Positions 13,877 through 14,707 of a stretch of DNA of 14,707 nucleotides are shown here, piece after piece. A program made the position numbers and the translations under genes. Every line of letters begins with the position of its first letter. Position 1 is the stretch's first letter. The notes under the pieces were generated by a model. That model saw nothing but the letters and a program-made list of their open reading frames with translations, had not been told where the DNA came from and searched no databases. Origin of the DNA: Treponema sp. (GTDB lineage Bacteria; Spirochaetota; Spirochaetia; Treponematales; Treponemataceae); assembly GCA_024691265.1 (NCBI GenBank), contig JAILNT010000450.1, positions 1-14,707 of the forward strand, given 5' to 3'.

Positions 13877-13927
13877 GGCAGGATAATGTAGTATGCCTCC
13901 CCATTTGCATTGTCCTGCCATTTTTTT
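13877..13927 (+). terminator. Intrinsic terminator between lipoprotein and permease genes
   Basis: GGCAGGATAATG (13877-13888) pairs with CATTGTCCTGCC (13908-13919) over 12 bp with one G-U pair and a 19-nt loop. It is followed by ATTTTTTT on the plus strand. This is a textbook Rho-independent terminator placed after the binding-protein gene. Partial read-through would give less permease than binding protein, a common arrangement in sugar ABC operons. Confidence 0.85.
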
Positions 13928-13965
13928 AAGTATCGTTTTTTATAAATCAAAAAAGGAGAAGAAAA

Positions 13966-14559
13966 ATGACTATGACAGCAAAGCAACGTTCTTTAAGAAA
14001 TAATCTGGTTGCATATAGCTTCATTGCCCCGAACTTTATCGGATTTGCAGTATTCACATTAGGACCTATAATATTTGCTTTTGTCCTTGCTTTTCTTAAA
14101 TGGAACGGTTCTGGAGCTATTACATTCGCAGGCTTAAGCAATTTCAAAAAGCTTGCTACAGATCCTTCTTTTAAGGCAGCACTTGTAAATACAATCATTT
14201 ATAGCGTTGGTACAGTACCATTGACTATGGTTTTCTCCCTTTTACTTGCAATAATATTGAATCGTAAGATATTTGGAAGAAACTTTTTTAGAACAGTAAG
14301 CTTTTTTCCTTATGTAGCATCTCTTGTTGCAGTTGCTGTTGTTTGGAATATGCTTTTTAATCCTGCAAAAGGTCCTATAAACATGTTGCTCACTTACACC
14401 CATATAAGTGAGCAACATGTTTATAGGACCTTTGGCAGGATTAAAAAGCATATTCCAAACAACAGCAACTGCAACAAGAGATGCTACAGAAGGAAAAAAG
14501 CTTACTGTTCTAAAAAAGTTGCTTCCAAATATCTTACGATTCAATATTATTGCAAGTAA
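13966..14559 (+). CDS. Sugar ABC transporter permease, MalF/UgpA-type, broken after about residue 143
   Basis: AAAAGGAG, about 6 nt before the ATG, gives a clear start. Residues 1-143 are a genuine inner-membrane permease N-terminal half: a cytoplasmic start (MTMTAKQRSLRNNL), a first helix (AYSFIAPNFIGFAVFTLGPI), a FAGLSNFKKLATDP loop, then VNTIIYSVGTVPLTMVFSLL, FFRTVSFFPYVASLVAVAVV and WNMLFNPAKGPINMLLT. From codon 144 (14395) the frame leaves native sequence and reads the inverted copy of the gene, ending at 14559 in a meaningless tail. The EAA loop that contacts the ATPase, normally further on, is therefore missing. The minus-strand reading of the inverted arm suggests the native continuation is LLTYMGVS, which fits the family. 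Treat this as a partial gene at a rearranged or chimeric junction, not as a real 197-residue protein. Confidence 0.8.
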   Translation: MTMTAKQRSLRNNLVAYSFIAPNFIGFAVFTLGPIIFAFVLAFLKWNGSGAITFAGLSNFKKLATDPSFKAALVNTIIYSVGTVPLTMVFSLLLAIILNRKIFGRNFFRTVSFFPYVASLVAVAVVWNMLFNPAKGPINMLLTYTHISEQHVYRTFGRIKKHIPNNSNCNKRCYRRKKAYCSKKVASKYLTIQYYCK

Positions 14560-14580
14560 AAGGGAGAAAACCATAGTCAA
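14221..14580. repeat. Near-perfect 176-bp inverted repeat (fold-back) of permease sequence
   Basis: Arm 1 (14221-14396) is the inverse of arm 2 (14405-14580) with three mismatches (14280/14521, 14312/14489, 14387/14414) around an 8-nt loop, CACCCATA. Pairing runs a further 6 bp (14215-14220 with 14581-14586) into TGGTAC, which is also the junction with the lipoprotein-gene copy. The minus strand of arm 2 reads as permease, with two amino-acid changes (Arg to Ser, Tyr to Ser) and one silent change. Confidence 0.95.
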
Positions 14581-14707
14581 TGGTACATTCCCAGCAATCA
14601 AGAATGATGCTGTCATTAAGACAATTTCTAGTAAAGAGGGCTTCCCACAAGATGAAAACAGTGCTCAGGCTCTTGCTGTAGCAAAGACATATCTTGAAAT
14701 GCCATTA
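14581..14707 (+). pseudogene. Displaced duplicate fragment of the sugar-binding lipoprotein gene
   Basis: These 127 bases equal 13591-13717 except for one silent change (T at 13624, C at 14614). They encode residues 346-387 of the lipoprotein in the same orientation, without start or context, and run off the right edge. The join to the permease arm uses the shared hexamer TGGTAC. It is either an amplification or assembly chimera or a partial duplication. Confidence 0.9.

Noticed and set aside
14397..14404. Fold-back interpreted as a transposon end or integron-like site
   Set aside because: No transposase, target duplication or terminal motif is seen. The arms are ordinary permease coding sequence and the turn coincides with a 6-bp native inverted repeat.
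14242..14616. 124-codon leftward frame reading as a sugar permease
   Set aside because: It is the inverted copy of the rightward permease plus the loop and part of arm 1. It has no native start and is explained by the fold-back, so it is not an independent gene.

Overview
The window looks like low-GC chromosomal DNA from a spirochaete, most likely a gut or rumen Treponema-like organism. This is judged only from the mix of genes (a histidine kinase paired with a SARP-type response regulator, a signal-peptide beta-barrel protein, a sugar ABC transporter with a lipoprotein), the AT-rich codon use and general resemblance. No rRNA or other phylogenetic marker is present, so the assignment is tentative. 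I saw no tRNA, rRNA, CRISPR array, transposase or phage gene.

Layout. (1) 1-1749, rightward: the C-terminal part of a membrane sensor histidine kinase (cut by the left edge) followed by its response regulator. (2) 1792-3593, rightward: an RluA-family pseudouridine synthase and, 11 bp later, a secreted beta-barrel protein that aligns by eye with the omptin outer-membrane proteases, including all four catalytic residues. (3) 3598-7451, leftward: the de novo NAD pathway nadA-nadB-nadC followed by a NiaR-type niacin-responsive repressor. NadB and NadA make quinolinate from aspartate and dihydroxyacetone phosphate, NadC converts it to nicotinate mononucleotide, and NiaR probably senses nicotinate and represses the operon. 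(4) 7712-10743, rightward: xylulokinase and a fucose/arabinose-isomerase-family enzyme, a two-gene sugar catabolic unit. (5) 10927-12341: a GNAT acetyltransferase (rightward) converging on an unrecognised multi-spanning membrane protein (leftward). (6) 12557 to the end, rightward: a sugar-binding lipoprotein, a strong intrinsic terminator, then the first ~143 codons of a MalF/UgpA-type permease.

The right end is rearranged. The permease breaks at ~14396 and is followed by a 176-bp inverted copy of itself (8-nt loop, 3 mismatches) and then by a direct copy of an internal piece of the lipoprotein gene (126/127 identical). Both junctions sit on 6-bp microhomologies. This is the signature of template switching (an amplification or assembly chimera) or of a real fold-back duplication. 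Annotation beyond 14396 should not be trusted as native gene order.

Regulatory reading. Three genes that start transcription units (rluA-family, xylB, GNAT) have a -10-like hexamer exactly 6 nt before the ATG and no Shine-Dalgarno, which suggests leaderless mRNAs. Most downstream operon genes, and the lipoprotein, carry clear purine-rich ribosome sites. The gene-free gaps are all below 300 bp: 7452-7711 (divergent promoters of nadA and xylB), 10744-10926 (a hairpin whose U-tract faces left) and 12342-12556 (a tandem 20-bp-period repeat upstream of the lipoprotein).
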